Shown: one piece after another, positions 1 through 11,618 of the stretch
How positions within the stretch are numbered: the stretch's first letter is position 1
Layout of the letters: each line of letters opens with the position of its first letter
Assembly (NCBI RefSeq): GCF_048544455.1
Contig: NC_133538.1
Coordinates: 3,018,158-3,082,157 of the forward strand
DNA length: 64,000 nt
Direction of reading: 5' to 3'
From: Silene latifolia
Taxonomy: Eukaryota > Streptophyta > Magnoliopsida > Caryophyllales > Caryophyllaceae
The notes under the pieces: model-generated
What the model was told of the DNA's origin: nothing
The model's input: only the letters and a program-made list of their open reading frames with translations
Databases searched by the model: none
Translations under genes and position numbers: made by a program

Positions 1-553
1 GTAGCATGTAACATGTTATTAATTAATTTAATGCATATTTAACAATTAAATATCATTATATACATTAATTAAATTACATATAACAAATTGTCTAGTAATA
101 CATAATTACATGGTATAAAATGGGACATGTTAATATAATTCACAACATTTTGTAGTTATAATTAACCATTCATTCTTATTTCAATTGTTTCATAAACAAT
201 AATCAATTTTAGTAATAAAATCTATTAATTACTAAAGTGAATCTTATTTAATCAAATTACAATAAGATGTTTATTCTCACTCACAAATATAAATTGTTCA
301 ATTTTAAGGAATTGATTAACTTGTATCGATATACATTTAATCAACTTGTCTATTAAGGGAATTGTCTAATAGGTGTGACCTTAAGGGATCAACTGATCAC
401 CACCATCAAACGACAGTAATATCAAACTCTAGTTAGCCAATCATTACTGATTAATGTTAATCAGTTGACTATATAAATGAACCATCTCTTACGTTTCTTA
501 ATTTGAGATTTAAACATGTGATCGCACTATTGTTGAGGACACATACTCCAACA
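1..553 (-). repeat. 3' LTR of copia element I (partial)
   Basis: Matches 7461-8015 closely along its whole length. It ends at 553 with ...CTCCAACA, which on the minus strand is the LTR start TGTTGGAG, directly beside the polypurine tract. The rest of this LTR (about 730 bp) is outside the window. It contains the nested inverted repeat described at 389-468. Confidence 0.9.
389..468. other. Nested inverted repeat in copia LTR
   Basis: Outer arms TCAACTGATCA (389-399) and TAATCAGTTGA (458-468) enclose inner arms CAGTAAT (414-420) and ATTACTG (443-449). Equivalent structures occur at 7850-7929, 38141-38220, 38690-38769 and 46828-46907 in the other copia LTRs. See the finding on covariation between families. 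Confidence 0.7.
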
Positions 554-568
554 ATCTCCCACTTGTCC
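554..568 (-). promoter_or_regulatory. Polypurine tract of copia element I
   Basis: On the minus strand the bases just before the 3' LTR read GGACAAGTGGGAGAT, a typical plant copia plus-strand priming tract. The same tract precedes the LTR of element II at 47017. Confidence 0.8.
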
Positions 569-1359
569 GAGACATGTGTGCGTCACCTATTCTCTTGTCC
601 TATTACAATCTCCACTCAATGCAAGGTGTCTTGCAGGTCGTACTTACATTTGATCATATCTTGAGTGGTTTCCTCGATTTGGAGAGTAACTGTCTGACCT
701 GAATTATCTACCGTAAATACCTTCCGAGCGTGGCCACGCATTTTCAGTTCACTACTCCTCGAGTGGCCCTGAGATTTTCAACAACCCTGACAAGGGGGTG
801 GACAATTCCTATCGCACTATTCCCTTCGTATAGCCACAGTTCATCATGGCCCAAAATATACTCATTTGACTTCGGTTACGACAGTCGTAGAGTATAAATA
901 AAAGCCAATCAGAAACTTGTGCCAACTTGGGTGAATAGTCTCTTGTTAAAAGAACTGACTCATAAGAATACTATAGTAGCTCTTGCCATGACCAGGCTTT
1001 ATGAATTTCCAGAACTCTATAAGCGGTCACTGCCCGACAGAGTGTCTCATACAGTCTGTCTATGTGATCGACTAGTCATCCCATATGACCCTATGGCACT
1101 TGAACTTGCCATCAATCGCGTCACACTCTAGTCACTTTGAGACGTCACCTCCTATGAGTAACTAGGGGCGCATAATATGTTAATCCAGTTCACTTCAATG
1201 GGGTTCAATATTGTCTCAACAACCCATTTGGATATAACAAAGTAATGGATGAGTTTAAAGAAACTCAAACGATAAATGCAATTATCATATATGAATAGTC
1301 AATGTCTTATTACTACTTCATATCTTATAATCTATAGTGTACATTTTACACTAGTTAAA
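569..1359 (-). other. 3' untranslated region of copia element I
   Basis: Non-coding stretch between the RNase H remnant and the polypurine tract. It is closely similar to 47031-47720 of element II (for example the shared block around 'gtgcgtcacc' and 'gcgtggccacgc'). That marks it as a conserved family 3' UTR rather than host DNA. The 70-codon open stretch at 919-1131 has no recognisable protein similarity. Confidence 0.7.
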
Positions 1360-3650
1360 TTGCAATAAAACCTTGGTAAGTGGATATACCATGTATCCAC
1401 ACATTTCAACTTTATGAATTGCTATTTCCTCTTATTCAATGTTATTTCTAATGACATGAATTTGTCTAAGTAGATGTCTAGTCTTCTTACTAGACTTGGG
1501 CTCTTATACTTGGAAGATGCTCCCACTGTTTTCATATAACTTGTGATAAAGTCTTTGGTAGAGGGATCTACTCTCACTCCCTATGTTGACCATCTTATCA
1601 CAATGTACTTAGATTCTGTTTGTAGAACTTGCAATGGTTGAAACTAAAACATTTTTCTAGTCACTTACTCCTAAGTCAATAAAATCAGCCTAGGATTTCG
1701 ATAAATCCTTATAGGTTTGGAAACTATAGTTTGTGCAACCCTTCAACACACAACTTAGTATATCATCCAAACATAAGAACAAATCCTCAATTCTCCTCAA
1801 GAATATTAATGGATGTTCTTTAAGGCTTTCAAATGACTTCATTCAAATTAACTTGTTATTTACTTATTATACTCCAAGCATATGATTCATCACGGCATGT
1901 TCATATAATGGCATACATGATCGTTCTAATGGCGGAAACATTACCAATTGATTTCATGTGATCAACAACATATTAGGTTCAGTGAACGACTATGACTCTA
2001 TCATAATAATTCCACTTTCATCAGTATGAATAATCTACTCAACCTTGTTGATGTTAAACAGATAAAAAATCTTATCAATATAGGATACTTATCTAAATGC
2101 CAATCTAAAATTCCCTATGTCATAATAGATTTGGAATTTTGGAATGCAATATGTCATCTTTCATTGAGAATTGAAAATCAAAACACTCCCTTATAGATGG
2201 TAGTGTTAGCGTGTTATCCTCAATGAGTAATATGACATCAATGTGGAAGACAATCTCTCCCACTAAATTTCATGTCTAAACGTGGCAATTTTGACTCCCA
2301 CTTAAATCCATGCATACACATGGTTTCTAGACAACTCGAGTGAAACCATTTTCTTTTCACATGATTGAAAAAATCATTGCTATCTTAAGTGTTAATCAAA
2401 ACCTTGTGCTTGTGTCACACACACCCCTTTCTAAATATCTATTTAGAAATTGGTTTTAACATCTAATTTGATCATACACACTATGAGGTGTAGCAACGAT
2501 AACATGGATCTTAGCATAGTTACATGTTAAATTAGCTTTGTAGACATCTCTTATGTCTGTCTATGCAACTTTTAACCAAATTTACCCTTTTGCACAGATT
2601 TCACTTTGGTTCATACGGCTCTTATATAAAATAGAATTGAATTTACTTGATACAACCACTTTATAATCATATTATCTAAAGAACATTTTCTTTTGGTCTC
2701 CTCACTAGTCTGAAGATTTACCTAAGAAAGCTTTCTTTTGGTCTCCTTACTAGTTCCCAACCAGTCGTATGTTTGTTGCTAATTTTCTCCCACTATATCT
2801 TTTGAAAAATATATCTATTTTTCTCGAAAGAGAGCCTTATAAGCAACAAACAATTTCAGACTTATGATTGTGAAGGAAGAAAATAGCGCATATTATAACC
2901 TTAATGATCACTCTTTTGTAAAGACATTATAATCTAGTTTCAAGGTAGACTATTCCTTATAAGGTAAAGGATTGGAATCATATCAATGTCAAGTACAATC
3001 TTAAGGTCTTAAGCCCTCCCATAGCTTGTATGGAGTCTTATAAGTGGTCTCAAGTCTTAGTTATAAGTGGTGTAGCCAATTGGTTTATAAAATTTCCCTT
3101 TTTAGAGTTCAAATAACTCTTTTTGACTTTACAATTATTCTTCCTTATATCAAATAACATGTGATATTAAGTCACAAAATATAAGTGAGAATCAAATTCA
3201 TGGCTTATGAACTAATTACAATGATCCAATCATTGTAATTCTTCATGATTGTTTTAAGTCAATTTATGTTTTGATGTAAAAGGTGTATAATGACAAGTTT
3301 TAGAACGAAAAATTTCCATAAACCGAGTGACTTGGGTTGAACACCAAGTCACTAAAATTCAAATACAACTAATTTTCCTTGAAAATCAGAGGAAATTAAA
3401 CTAATTTCCATGTCCAACTAAGAAATTAAAAGAGTTCTAAAACAACAATTCAAAATACAACAATAAAAGGAAGACTATCAAAATAAAGGCTAAACTTCCA
3501 TAGATCTTCTACTATGGGCGGCTACTGTAGCTTCCCTTGAAAAGCCTCCTTAGGCTTGCTTGTCTTTGCCTTTCTCTTTGCTCAGATGCCCTTAAAAACA
3601 AATTAAAAAGAGTAAGAATCACAACTTGTATCCAAATGCCAAAGTTGAGA
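1360..3650 (-). pseudogene. Decayed copia pol (RNase H end readable)
   Basis: No long reading frame remains, but one minus-strand frame at about 1503-1365 reads EPKSSKKTRHLLRQIHVIR, then after a stop EEIAIHKVEM and PLTK. This is the conserved C-terminal part of copia RNase H (the family pattern is EPRSH..RHI...H.IR.....I.I.KV......PLTK). Scraps further upstream suggest the reverse-transcriptase to RNase H connection, including YIDKI near 2075-2095, but stops and indels are dense. Protease, integrase and the RT core cannot be located by eye. The polymerase is inactive in this copy. Confidence 0.6.
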
Positions 3651-3682
3651 TTGAAATCAAAACATAAATGATAGGGATAATT

Positions 3683-4600
3683 TTATTTATTACCTACTGG
3701 AACAATCTTTCCAGCTTTGATATCACCAAGATACTTCGGGAAATTCCTCTTCCAATGTCCTATGCTATTACAATAATGACATTTGTCTTTGGAAGTAGCA
3801 CCCTTTTTAGAAGAGTTTTTCTCAATTGCTTTTCCTTTTCCCTTGAAGGGAGTGGGTTTCTTGCTCTTGCTAGCACTCCTCTTAAACTTCCCTTTGCTCT
3901 TGTTGTTAATTGCGAGCACATCCTTGGTTGAACTAACATTTAGACGCATATCTCACTCGGCTTGCACAAGCAATTTGTGCAATTTATGGAGAGAAGTCTT
4001 CATATTTTGCATATTGTAGTTTACTCTAAACTGCATATATGCTTTGACTTTGTTCAAGGAATGTAAAACTCGGTCTATAACGAGTTGTTCGGGAATGTGA
4101 ACCCCTTGGATCTTAAGAGACTCAACAAGCTCAATCAACTTGAGCACATGAGGGCTAACCTTTTGGCCCTCTTTGAGGTTGATTTCAAAAAATGCGGAGG
4201 CCGCCTCATATTGGATGATCCTTAGAGCTTGCGAAAACATGGTCACAAGCTTGGTGTAGATCTCATAGACCGTGCTCATCTTAATAGCACTCCTTTGGAG
4301 ATCGGGCTCCATAGAGAAAATCAAGACGTTCTTGATAGCGGCCGACTATTTTAGGTAGGCCTTATAGGCTTCCCTTACGGCGGAGGTTGACTTAGTAGTA
4401 GGTGTGGTGGGAGTGGCTTCGATAAGGTAACGAAGCTTGTCGTCACCTTCCGCAGCCAAACGGAGTTGCGCATCCCAATCAGCAAAGTTATATCCATTCT
4501 TTTCAAGTTTACATCGATCCATAAAGGATCGGAGCCAAGAAGCATTGGAAAGTGGTGGAGCGTTTGCGCTAGTTGATGCGGATGAAATTGGAGTTGTCAT
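3683..4600 (-). pseudogene. gag: copia Gag, two premature stops
   Basis: Capsid/nucleocapsid protein of the element, about 305 codons in one continuous frame, very similar to the uninterrupted Gag at 60595-61491. The start is the ATG at 4600; the early WLRSFMDRCKLEKN block is shared with element II. Two in-frame nonsense codons break it: TAG at 4346-4348, where element II has Glu, and TGA at 3953-3955, where element II has Arg. The C-terminal zinc knuckle is CHYC...H....F, so the last zinc-binding Cys has become Phe; element II keeps Cys. A continuous frame with point nonsense changes and a lost zinc ligand indicates decay after insertion. Confidence 0.9.
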
Positions 4601-6713
4601 TACTAACTAATCAAATTGACTACAAAATAAAAATGAAGGAATTATAAACATTTATCGTTTTAATAAAACTTGTAAAATTGTTAAACAAGTCTTAGCATTT
4701 TCATAGTGACCTTTACCCAACTATGATAAATGATTTCGAGACCCAAAATTTATATTAACTTGGATGTGAGCCAACGGGCCCTCTACACCTTTACTAATAT
4801 AACTTGGTGGGTTAACCCTCTTAACCGATTCTACAATTAGAACTCTCGGTCGATGAATTTACGTTAAGTTCATCTTTAGCCCGAACCTATTGTGGCTACG
4901 GTCGCAAAATACCTTCGTTGAGATCAACCAAATTTTCGAAGTGTAATAACTTGTTTATTACCCCACTTACCCAACGTCAATAGAAGCACCCCGAAAAATC
5001 GTATTGTACCCCTTATGAAATTGAGATTCATGGGCTCCTACTATTTGGTAAGGCTAAGTCTCAATCTTTTGAAGGTAAAAGTCTTGTCAATTTATTATCT
5101 ATCAATTTTAAGTGAGCTAAAAGTCGAATTATCGATAATTATAATTGACACGGTCGAAGACTCGATATGATATGCATGTGTTGTCATGGCGACTTGGTAA
5201 TGCATGCAACATATTAAAAGAAATGCAAAGCAAAATAATAAATTCCTAGTATGGCCTTCCTAAAATAGAAAATCAAATAATCTATTACATAATCGGAAAC
5301 CAACTCCTTTGGTCCCTTGAATCTTCAAGTGGCATGCCTCCCAAGAACACCGTCTTCGTCGGAACGCCTTTCCGAATGGCACCGTCTTGAAGAAACTCCG
5401 GAATTACAAATAATAATAAAATACATATCTATTCCTATTATACATTTGTAATATGAAAAACTAGTAAAAATTAAAAGTGATACGAGATCACATTAAATTA
5501 CAACCAAATGAATATCCCCTTACATTACGGGTAATATCGATTAAAACTAAGGCCATACTAAGATAAATTACATAATTCAAAATTACATAAATAAAATATG
5601 ACATTCAACATTGAAATATTCAGCATTATAATAGGTATCTATCATGCCAAATTATGTGCCAATTCGCCCTATTTAACTTATATCGATCATATAACCCGGT
5701 TTTATGAAAATAAACGATTTTTAACTTTTTAAAATCGTAAAGTAATACTAAAATCTAATTTTAGTCCAAGTTAATTATCCTAACTCTCTTAAGAGTCAAA
5801 AATTAGTCATTACTCAATTTTTGACAATAATTCAACTTGATATAATATTTATGCTCATTTTAGACTCTAAAATCATAACCTTTTATGAAGTAAATCCAAA
5901 TTAAATTACAATAATTTCAAAATTTGAATTTTACATTTTTGAACATTCTGAAATATATCCATGACTCTCATAATGTCAAAAATCATGGTTTAAAATTTTT
6001 GAATTTATTTTGAGAAAATGTAGTTGCGATTTATCGGTTTCATCAAATAAAACATCTAAAGCATACAAAAATTAATCTAAGAAATTTTAGAACTTTAGAT
6101 CTAATAAGTGGGATATAAATTCAACCTAAAATTATTTTCTCATGCCATGTAATTTGTTTTAGCTATTTATGCTAAAATAGTCACTATTTATGTCATTTTT
6201 ACACTAAAAATTCATAAATCATGAAAAATGAATCAAGTTCATCTTAAATTTTAAACGCAATGAGTAAAATGTTCATCTGACAACATATTAAAATATCATG
6301 GTCTGTTTCGAAGTTTAACTATTTTTAACCATTTTACCTTCTTTTAATCCATTTTTATCTCATAAAAATCATAAATCATGGAAAATAAATCAAATTTATA
6401 CTAAATTTTACATACAATAAGTAAAATATGCATGTGAGGTCATATAAAAATTTCAAGATCAAAAACTAAGTTTAACTATTTTTAGCATTTTAAATACCAT
6501 TTTAGTCATTAAAATGTAATAAAATAACTAAAAATCATTAAAATGGACAATAAAATATCATAAATCATCAAAATGACCTAAATACATTTTAGGACCAGAA
6601 TATACAACATGAATCATGATTTCGTGGCTTTATCTAATAAATCACAATTTTTTTAGTTTTAATTAAGTTACTAGTAACTCGAAAAAACTATAAATCGATT
6701 ATGCATGCAACAT
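4601..6713 (-). other. Long leader of copia element I
   Basis: AT-rich, non-coding stretch of about 2.1 kb between the primer site and gag on the minus strand. Large parts reappear in the leaders of copia A (40591-42690, plus) and copia II (61492-63728), for example the blocks around 'aaggccatac' and 'ctactatttggtaag'. It is therefore a conserved leader of this copia group. No small ORF recurs clearly. Confidence 0.75.
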
Positions 6714-6730
6714 CCTATGCTTTGATACCA
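6714..6730 (-). promoter_or_regulatory. Primer binding site, Met-tRNA type
   Basis: Minus strand TGGTATCAAAGCATAGG begins two bases after the LTR end. It resembles the initiator-Met tRNA primer site usual in plant copia elements (TGGTATCAGAGC...), with one change in the first 12 bases. Confidence 0.85.
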
Positions 6731-6732
6731 AT

Positions 6733-8015
6733 TGTTAGGTTCATATACCTCTTATAAGACATTTCTTATGGTGAACAAATTAATATTTTAATAAAAGTTC
6801 ATGAAGATCGAGTGCATGCATAACTAATTAAGAGATTAAAGGAAAAAAAATGTTCCTTACATAATATATGGTTCGAAATAAGGGCACAAATAATGACACC
6901 TCCTTATTTATTCTTGAGCTTAAAATATGGATGATCCTCCAACCTCAAGTATAGAGATACTCCTTAACAATTGCACCCAAGACTTTCCCTTAAAACTAAT
7001 ATATAAATTAACTAGATTGATATATTAGTAACCCTTAAATGATTCTAATAATATGTATTACTACACTAGTAATAATGTTTATATTATTATTAGAATATAT
7101 GATGAACAATTTTTAGAGTTTCTAAAACTATTTTGAGAGATTAGAGAGAAAACTACACAATACAATATTGTATATGCATTAGAATGAATGAAAAATAAGA
7201 GCCAAGCCCTTATAGAGGAGGGAGGGTGCCGGTTTGTGGAGAGCCAAGAGAGGGCCAATGCATGCCCTTATCTTTTCCTTTTCTTCTTCACAAGAAACTA
7301 GATGTAAGGCTACTTACAAATAGGTTATCATTGTGTTTTATTTAACAATTAAATAAAACACCCACTAACCTATAATCCCTCCATTTTTTTAGGTCACTTT
7401 GGATAAAATGGACTTCCATTTTATTTTGTCAATTTATCATTTGTCACACAATATGTCACATGTAGCATATAACATGTTATTGATTAATTTAATGCATATT
7501 TAACAAATAAATATCATTATATACATTAATTAAACTACATATAACAAATTGTCTAGTAATATATAATTACATGGTATAAAATGGGACATGTTAATATATT
7601 TCACAACATTTTGTAATTATAATTAACCATTCATTCTTATCTCAATTGTTTCATAAACAATAATCAATTTTAGTAATAAAATCTATTAATTACTAAAGTG
7701 AATCTTATTTAATCAAATTACAATAAGATGCTTATTCTCATTCACAAATATAAATTGTTCAATTTTAAGGAATTGATTAACTTGTATCGATATACAATTA
7801 ATCAATTTGTCTATTAAGGGAATTGTCCTATAGGTGTGACCTTAAGGGATCAACTAATCACTACCGTCAAACGACAGTAATGTCAAACTCTAGTTAGCCA
7901 ATCATTACTGATTAATGTTGATCAGTTGACTATATAAATGAATCATCTCTTACGTATTCTTAATTTGAGATTTAAACATGTGATCGCACTATTGTTGAGG
8001 ACACATACTCCAACA
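6733..8015 (-). repeat. 5' LTR of copia element I
   Basis: 1283 bp, minus strand TGTTGGAG...CCTAACA, bounded inside by the primer site (6714-6730) and outside by Athila sequence at 8016. The length equals the reconstructed LTR of copia A (1282 bp after removing the solo LTR), so I and A belong to the same family in opposite orientation. Confidence 0.9.
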
Positions 8016-8163
8016 CAATCAACCAAGAGCAAGTGGATGAAAGTTAAGAAAGGGCAAGAAGGATTAGAGAGAGCCGTGAGAGGCGAAGAATAAACAAGAG
8101 GACATGCGAGCATGGCGGTAGCTCGGGGTCCCAAAACCAATGAAAATGAAGTTGGCACCTCCT

Positions 8164-8185
8164 CCACATTGAGGACAATGTGGAA
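8164..8185 (+). other. Stem-loop with GAGGAC loop
   Basis: TCCACATT / AATGTGGA arms (8164-8171, 8178-8185) close a GAGGAC loop, a perfect 8-bp stem. Equivalents with a different stem sequence lie at 19494-19513 and 30072-30087. Confidence 0.7.
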
Positions 8186-8281
8186 AAAAAGTGTGGGGGA
8201 GGATTTATCATTTTAAGATATGTACATATTTTCTTTTTGATGCAATGCAATGCAAAAAAAAAAAAAAAACAAAAATCCCAG

Positions 8282-8446
8282 CTAGGTGAAAAGCTACAAG
8301 GGTGGGCGCCTAGGCAAAAATGGGAAGGTGGCCGAGGACGGAATGAAAACCCAAAAAGGCATTCCGGGAAAAATGAAAAATAGAGTTACAAGCCACCATG
8401 AGAGGTAAGGAAAAGGCTAAGGTGAAAACCCGAAAGGGCACCTTAG
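8282..8446 (+). other. Three tandem stem-loops with shared loop and tail
   Basis: Arms are CTAGGTG/CGCCTAG (8282-8288, 8307-8313), CGGAATG/CATTCCG (8339-8345, 8360-8366) and CTAAGGTG/CACCTTAG (8417-8424, 8439-8446). Units 2 and 3 have loops starting AAAACCC. All three are followed by a G(G/C)AAAA-type tail. The stems differ in sequence but stay complementary. Confidence 0.65.
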
Positions 8447-9070
8447 GCAAAATGAGGGATTTTCAACAAAAAAATCAAAAATTTTTGAAAAAGAGAAAAA
8501 AAAAATTGAAAAATGAAAAAAATGCAACACCAAAAAGATGGAGGGATAAGTAGAGAGTGATAAGGAGGGTCTTGGAAGGAGGTTAGGTCTAGGATTTAAT
8601 TTCTTTTGAGTCACAAAAAAAAAAAAAACTTGTCCCAAATGGGTGGATTCTTGATTTGGCTACTTGTGTTGTTGATGCTTGAAGGACTTTGGCCAACCAA
8701 GTAGCACAATTCTCATTGTATAGAGTGATAAGGGGGTGTTATAAGTAGTGATGAGTTGTGTTTGGTAGGAGGATTGATGGTTCACTTTGCTAATGCCTTG
8801 GGATAAGGCAAGGGTGACCAATACTACTTTCTTGGGAGACATAAGAAGGGAGGATTTGATTGATGAGTCGGAGTTGGTGGTGTGTCGTGTCTTGTGTGAG
8901 GGATGATATAAAGAGGGTGAGTGAGAGAAGAGTTTGTGTCAACTTTGAGTCTAGATTTTTCTTTAATTGGTGGATTGTTAATGAGGGAGATATAAGAAGG
9001 TAGTCGTGAGGGAAGAGTGGTCAATTACCCTCATGCTCACCTAAAGACTTATGCAAATGCATGTTCCAAA

Positions 9071-9091
9071 TTTTGCTCAGGACGAGCAAAA
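9071..9091 (+). other. Stem-loop before polypurine tract
   Basis: TTTTGCTC / GAGCAAAA arms enclose an AGGAC loop, a perfect 8-bp stem. The Athila A1 and B elements have CTTGCTT / AAGCAAG around GGGGAC at the same place (20969-20988, 25190-25209, 31549-31568). Confidence 0.7.
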
Positions 9092-9110
9092 GTCTAAGTG
9101 TGGGGGTATT

Positions 9111-10634
9111 TGATGGAGTCAATTGTATCGTGTCTAATTGTGTCTATTAGGTTGTTTATTCGAGTTTTGAGGCCAAGTTATGCACTAATCTTGGACATGC
9201 ACCGGCCTATTCCCCTTCCTTGTAGCTTTGGTCACAATGAGCTTTACCTTGGATTATTCATCTAATAAGACAAATTCAAGCATCCATATCAATGAGTCGA
9301 GGTGAAGATTTCGTTTTGCATCAACCAGGATATGAAGCTCACGCTAACCAAGCAATGACAAGTGAAGACGGGAAAGTAAAGGACCAAGATAATGATCAGA
9401 TTTTGGAGTCAGAGTACTGTCAAAAGCACAGCATGCGCCAATTTGCGCAGCCTGCGCCTCTTCCCGGATCCTGCGCTTTATTAATTAAACACAGGCTTAG
9501 GTTAACATTCTGTGTTTGGGCTTTCATGAGACGGTTTAACCTAGAAGGGGGTGAAGCCCTATATATATCTCATGTTTTGAAGACCTAGATTAGCACCTTA
9601 TGATCGAATAATCTCAAAAACTTGTATGAGAGAAAAACTTGGTATTTTGGAGAAAGTTGTAATCTTTAGTTGGATTTTGATGTCAATCTTTCCATTAACC
9701 TTGGATTCATCTATTGTTATGGAAGGCTAGACCTTTTTACTTGGTGTAATTTGGAATCCTCTACTTCCTTTAAGCTTTGTAAGAACTCCTTAATCTTTCT
9801 TCAATAATTATTTCATTTCCTTTTGTTTACTTGTTTATGTTAGATGTTTGTGTGTTAGGAGTAATTAAGCTTACATGTTCTTCATCTAACTATTGCAATC
9901 TCTAGCCTTGTGTCCACATCTCTAGAAATATATGAAGCAAACTTGTTTTGTTATGAATTTGTTGTAAAGTTTGTAACTTTATGAGCAAGGTTTGAAAGTT
10001 AGTCTTGGGTTAGTTGGTTTAAGCTCTCACAATTTAATCCTAGCTCTTTCATTTGGCTTTGTTCTTAATGCTATTTTGTGTGGTTTTCATTTGGGAAAAT
10101 ACATGAGTAGAATTATTTTCTTCTAGCTTAGGAAGGAAACTCTTACCATCTTATGAAAGTAGTATTAGGTAGTTATTGAAGAAAGAAAAGAGGTGTCTTT
10201 GTGGCTTAAGGAGTACTGTTTGACCAAGTTACACCAAGTTTTCTCCCTTATATTGAATCTTGCATACTAGTTGTTTGTAGAATTGTCTCAATAAGAAAAT
10301 CTCCAGTTTTACTCAATTTCCATGTTTGTCTCCAAACCCATGCCTTTTCCATTTATGTTTCCTACTAGTTTATTGTTAATATCCATTGTTTGTGATTTTT
10401 TCCATTTGTTAAGTTTAAATTGTCATTAGGGTCTTAATTAGTGGTAGAGTCTTACTTAGTGTCTTAAGTAGTTTACCATTCAAGTTTTAGTTTTTAGATC
10501 TTCTTTTGGGTTCGACCCTTACTTATGCTATACTACTATTCTTAATTGCATAGTGTATAGTTGAGTTTGGCTTTATAAATTGTTAATTTCATAGGTAACT
10601 CTAGTTATTACGACAACCTAATAAATTCCTATCA
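9111..10634 (+). repeat. 3' LTR of Athila element 0
   Basis: 1524 bp, TGATGGAG...TCCTATCA, starting right after the purine tract and ending at non-repeat sequence 'aacgcc'. No primer site follows, so it is the 3' LTR. The 98-codon open frame at 9292-9588 has no family resemblance and overlaps a run of TGCGC/GCGCA inverted repeats at 9433-9477, so I do not call it a gene. Confidence 0.8.
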
Positions 10635-10673
10635 AACGCCCTGTCACAAATTGGACATTTTGTTGAGTCCAAA

Positions 10674-11618
10674 CTAAGTTGATTTTGAATTAAGAACATG
10701 TCTAACCACTTGTTCCAACTTCATAAACGAGGGTCCATAAGGGTACAATGTTGCCTTTGTTGCCATTTTCTTCAACTGAATTGCCCTTTCCTTCATTCCT
10801 TTACCCTTATCTCCTCCAATCACTTCATTCACCAACTCTGCCACTTGATCCCTCTTAACATCGGCATCAATCTCGACCCCAACGCCCCATTTTTTGCAAC
10901 ACAGCCAACAATTGGTTGGCTGATCCGCAAAGAACGGCCAGCAAATCACTAGCACTCCATTGTTTACGCTATCAAGTACTGAGTTCCACCCAGAATGTGT
11001 CAGAAACCCGCTTATAGACGAGTGACTCAGAACCGCTTTCTGGTCACACCAACTAGCAAGAAATCCTCTTTCTTCTATAACTTGAAGTGTCTTAAACAAA
11101 TTCTGGTGGCAAAATAACATCTTCACCAATGAAGAGATCAGGTCTAATTATCCAAACAAAGCTTTGTCCACTATCTGCTAGTCCCCAAGCCATTTCAACG
11201 TTATTTTCTGATTCATAACAGTAATGCTACCAAAATTTACGTATATAACCGATTTGGGATCTTTCATATCCAGCCATTCGAGACACTCAGAATCTTCTTT
11301 CCATAAGTTGGACCCTATAGAACTTGCTTCTGCTTGATTTAAATGAGCTTCTAGAAGTTGGAGCGAACCAACTGAGCAGACAGTCGAGTGAGCCATTTCG
11401 AAAATAGCCTGCACAATGTCGTGCTCGAGTGCATCCAATGTGTGGAAAATTATAGGAGCACCTGAATTGCAAACTTTGTCGACTCTGTGCATTAATATTT
11501 TGAGGAGCATGTCGTCTTTGTTTGTCGTCCTAACAAAGCTTGGTAGATCTTTTAAACTTATAACTTCCATGGCTAGTTTCTCATCTATGACTCTTTCTAG
11601 GTATCCATTTGTTAGATC
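10674..11618 (-). pseudogene. UGT85-like glycosyltransferase, truncated and frameshifted
   Basis: C-terminal half of a plant family-1 UDP-sugar-dependent glycosyltransferase; intact relatives are soluble enzymes that glycosylate small molecules. Readable parts on the minus strand: LTNGYLE and DLPSFVRTT (about 11618-11525), CLEWLDMKDPKSVIYVNFGS (near 11285-11225), then after a frame change MAWGLADSGQSFVWIIRPDL, then after another change the PSPG box at 11051-10920 (W..Q...L.H.....F.THSGWNS...D...GV......F.DQ). The usual Glu after GWNS.. is Asp and the usual Pro after GV is Leu. It ends with a stop at 10674. The first half (about 200 residues) is missing, cut by the Tat-type LTR ending at 11624. 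At least two frameshifts (near 11190 and 11105) prevent a full product. Confidence 0.85.

Larger units (their letters stand above)
1..8015 (-). mobile_element. Ty1/copia element I, 3' end beyond left edge
   Basis: An LTR retrotransposon read on the minus strand: 5' LTR (6733-8015), Met-type primer site, leader of about 2.1 kb, gag, decayed pol, polypurine tract, and the first 553 bp of the 3' LTR. The two LTR segments align closely (1-553 against about 7461-8015). The copia assignment rests on the gag type with a CCHC knuckle, the Met primer site, and an RNase H tail relic. It interrupts an Athila-type element whose 3' UTR resumes at 8016; CAATC at 8016-8020 should be the target duplication, but its partner lies outside the window. 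Gag and pol are both broken, so this copy is not autonomous. Confidence 0.88.
8016..9110 (+). other. 3' UTR of Athila element 0
   Basis: Non-coding; the short open frames here (60-74 codons) have no recognisable similarity. It holds several stem-loops: 8164-8185, three tandem ones at 8282-8446, and 9071-9091. A-rich runs lie at about 8253-8269 and 8465-8520. The purine-rich tract before the LTR (about 9096-9108, AAGTGTGGGGG) is the expected plus-strand primer. Confidence 0.75.
8016..10634 (+). mobile_element. Athila-type Ty3/gypsy element 0, 3' portion
   Basis: 3' UTR, polypurine tract and 3' LTR of an Athila-like element. Hallmarks are the ACATTGAGGACAATGT block followed by 'gtgtgggggagg' at 8190, the 'ttgctcaggacgagcaa' block followed by 'aagtgtggggg' before the LTR, and LTR ends TGATG...CTATCA. 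Coding regions and the 5' LTR lie left of the window, on the far side of copia element I. Confidence 0.8.

Noticed and set aside
9292..9588. 98-codon open frame in the Athila 0 LTR
   Set aside because: No family resemblance, lies wholly inside an LTR and overlaps GC-rich inverted repeats; chance frame.
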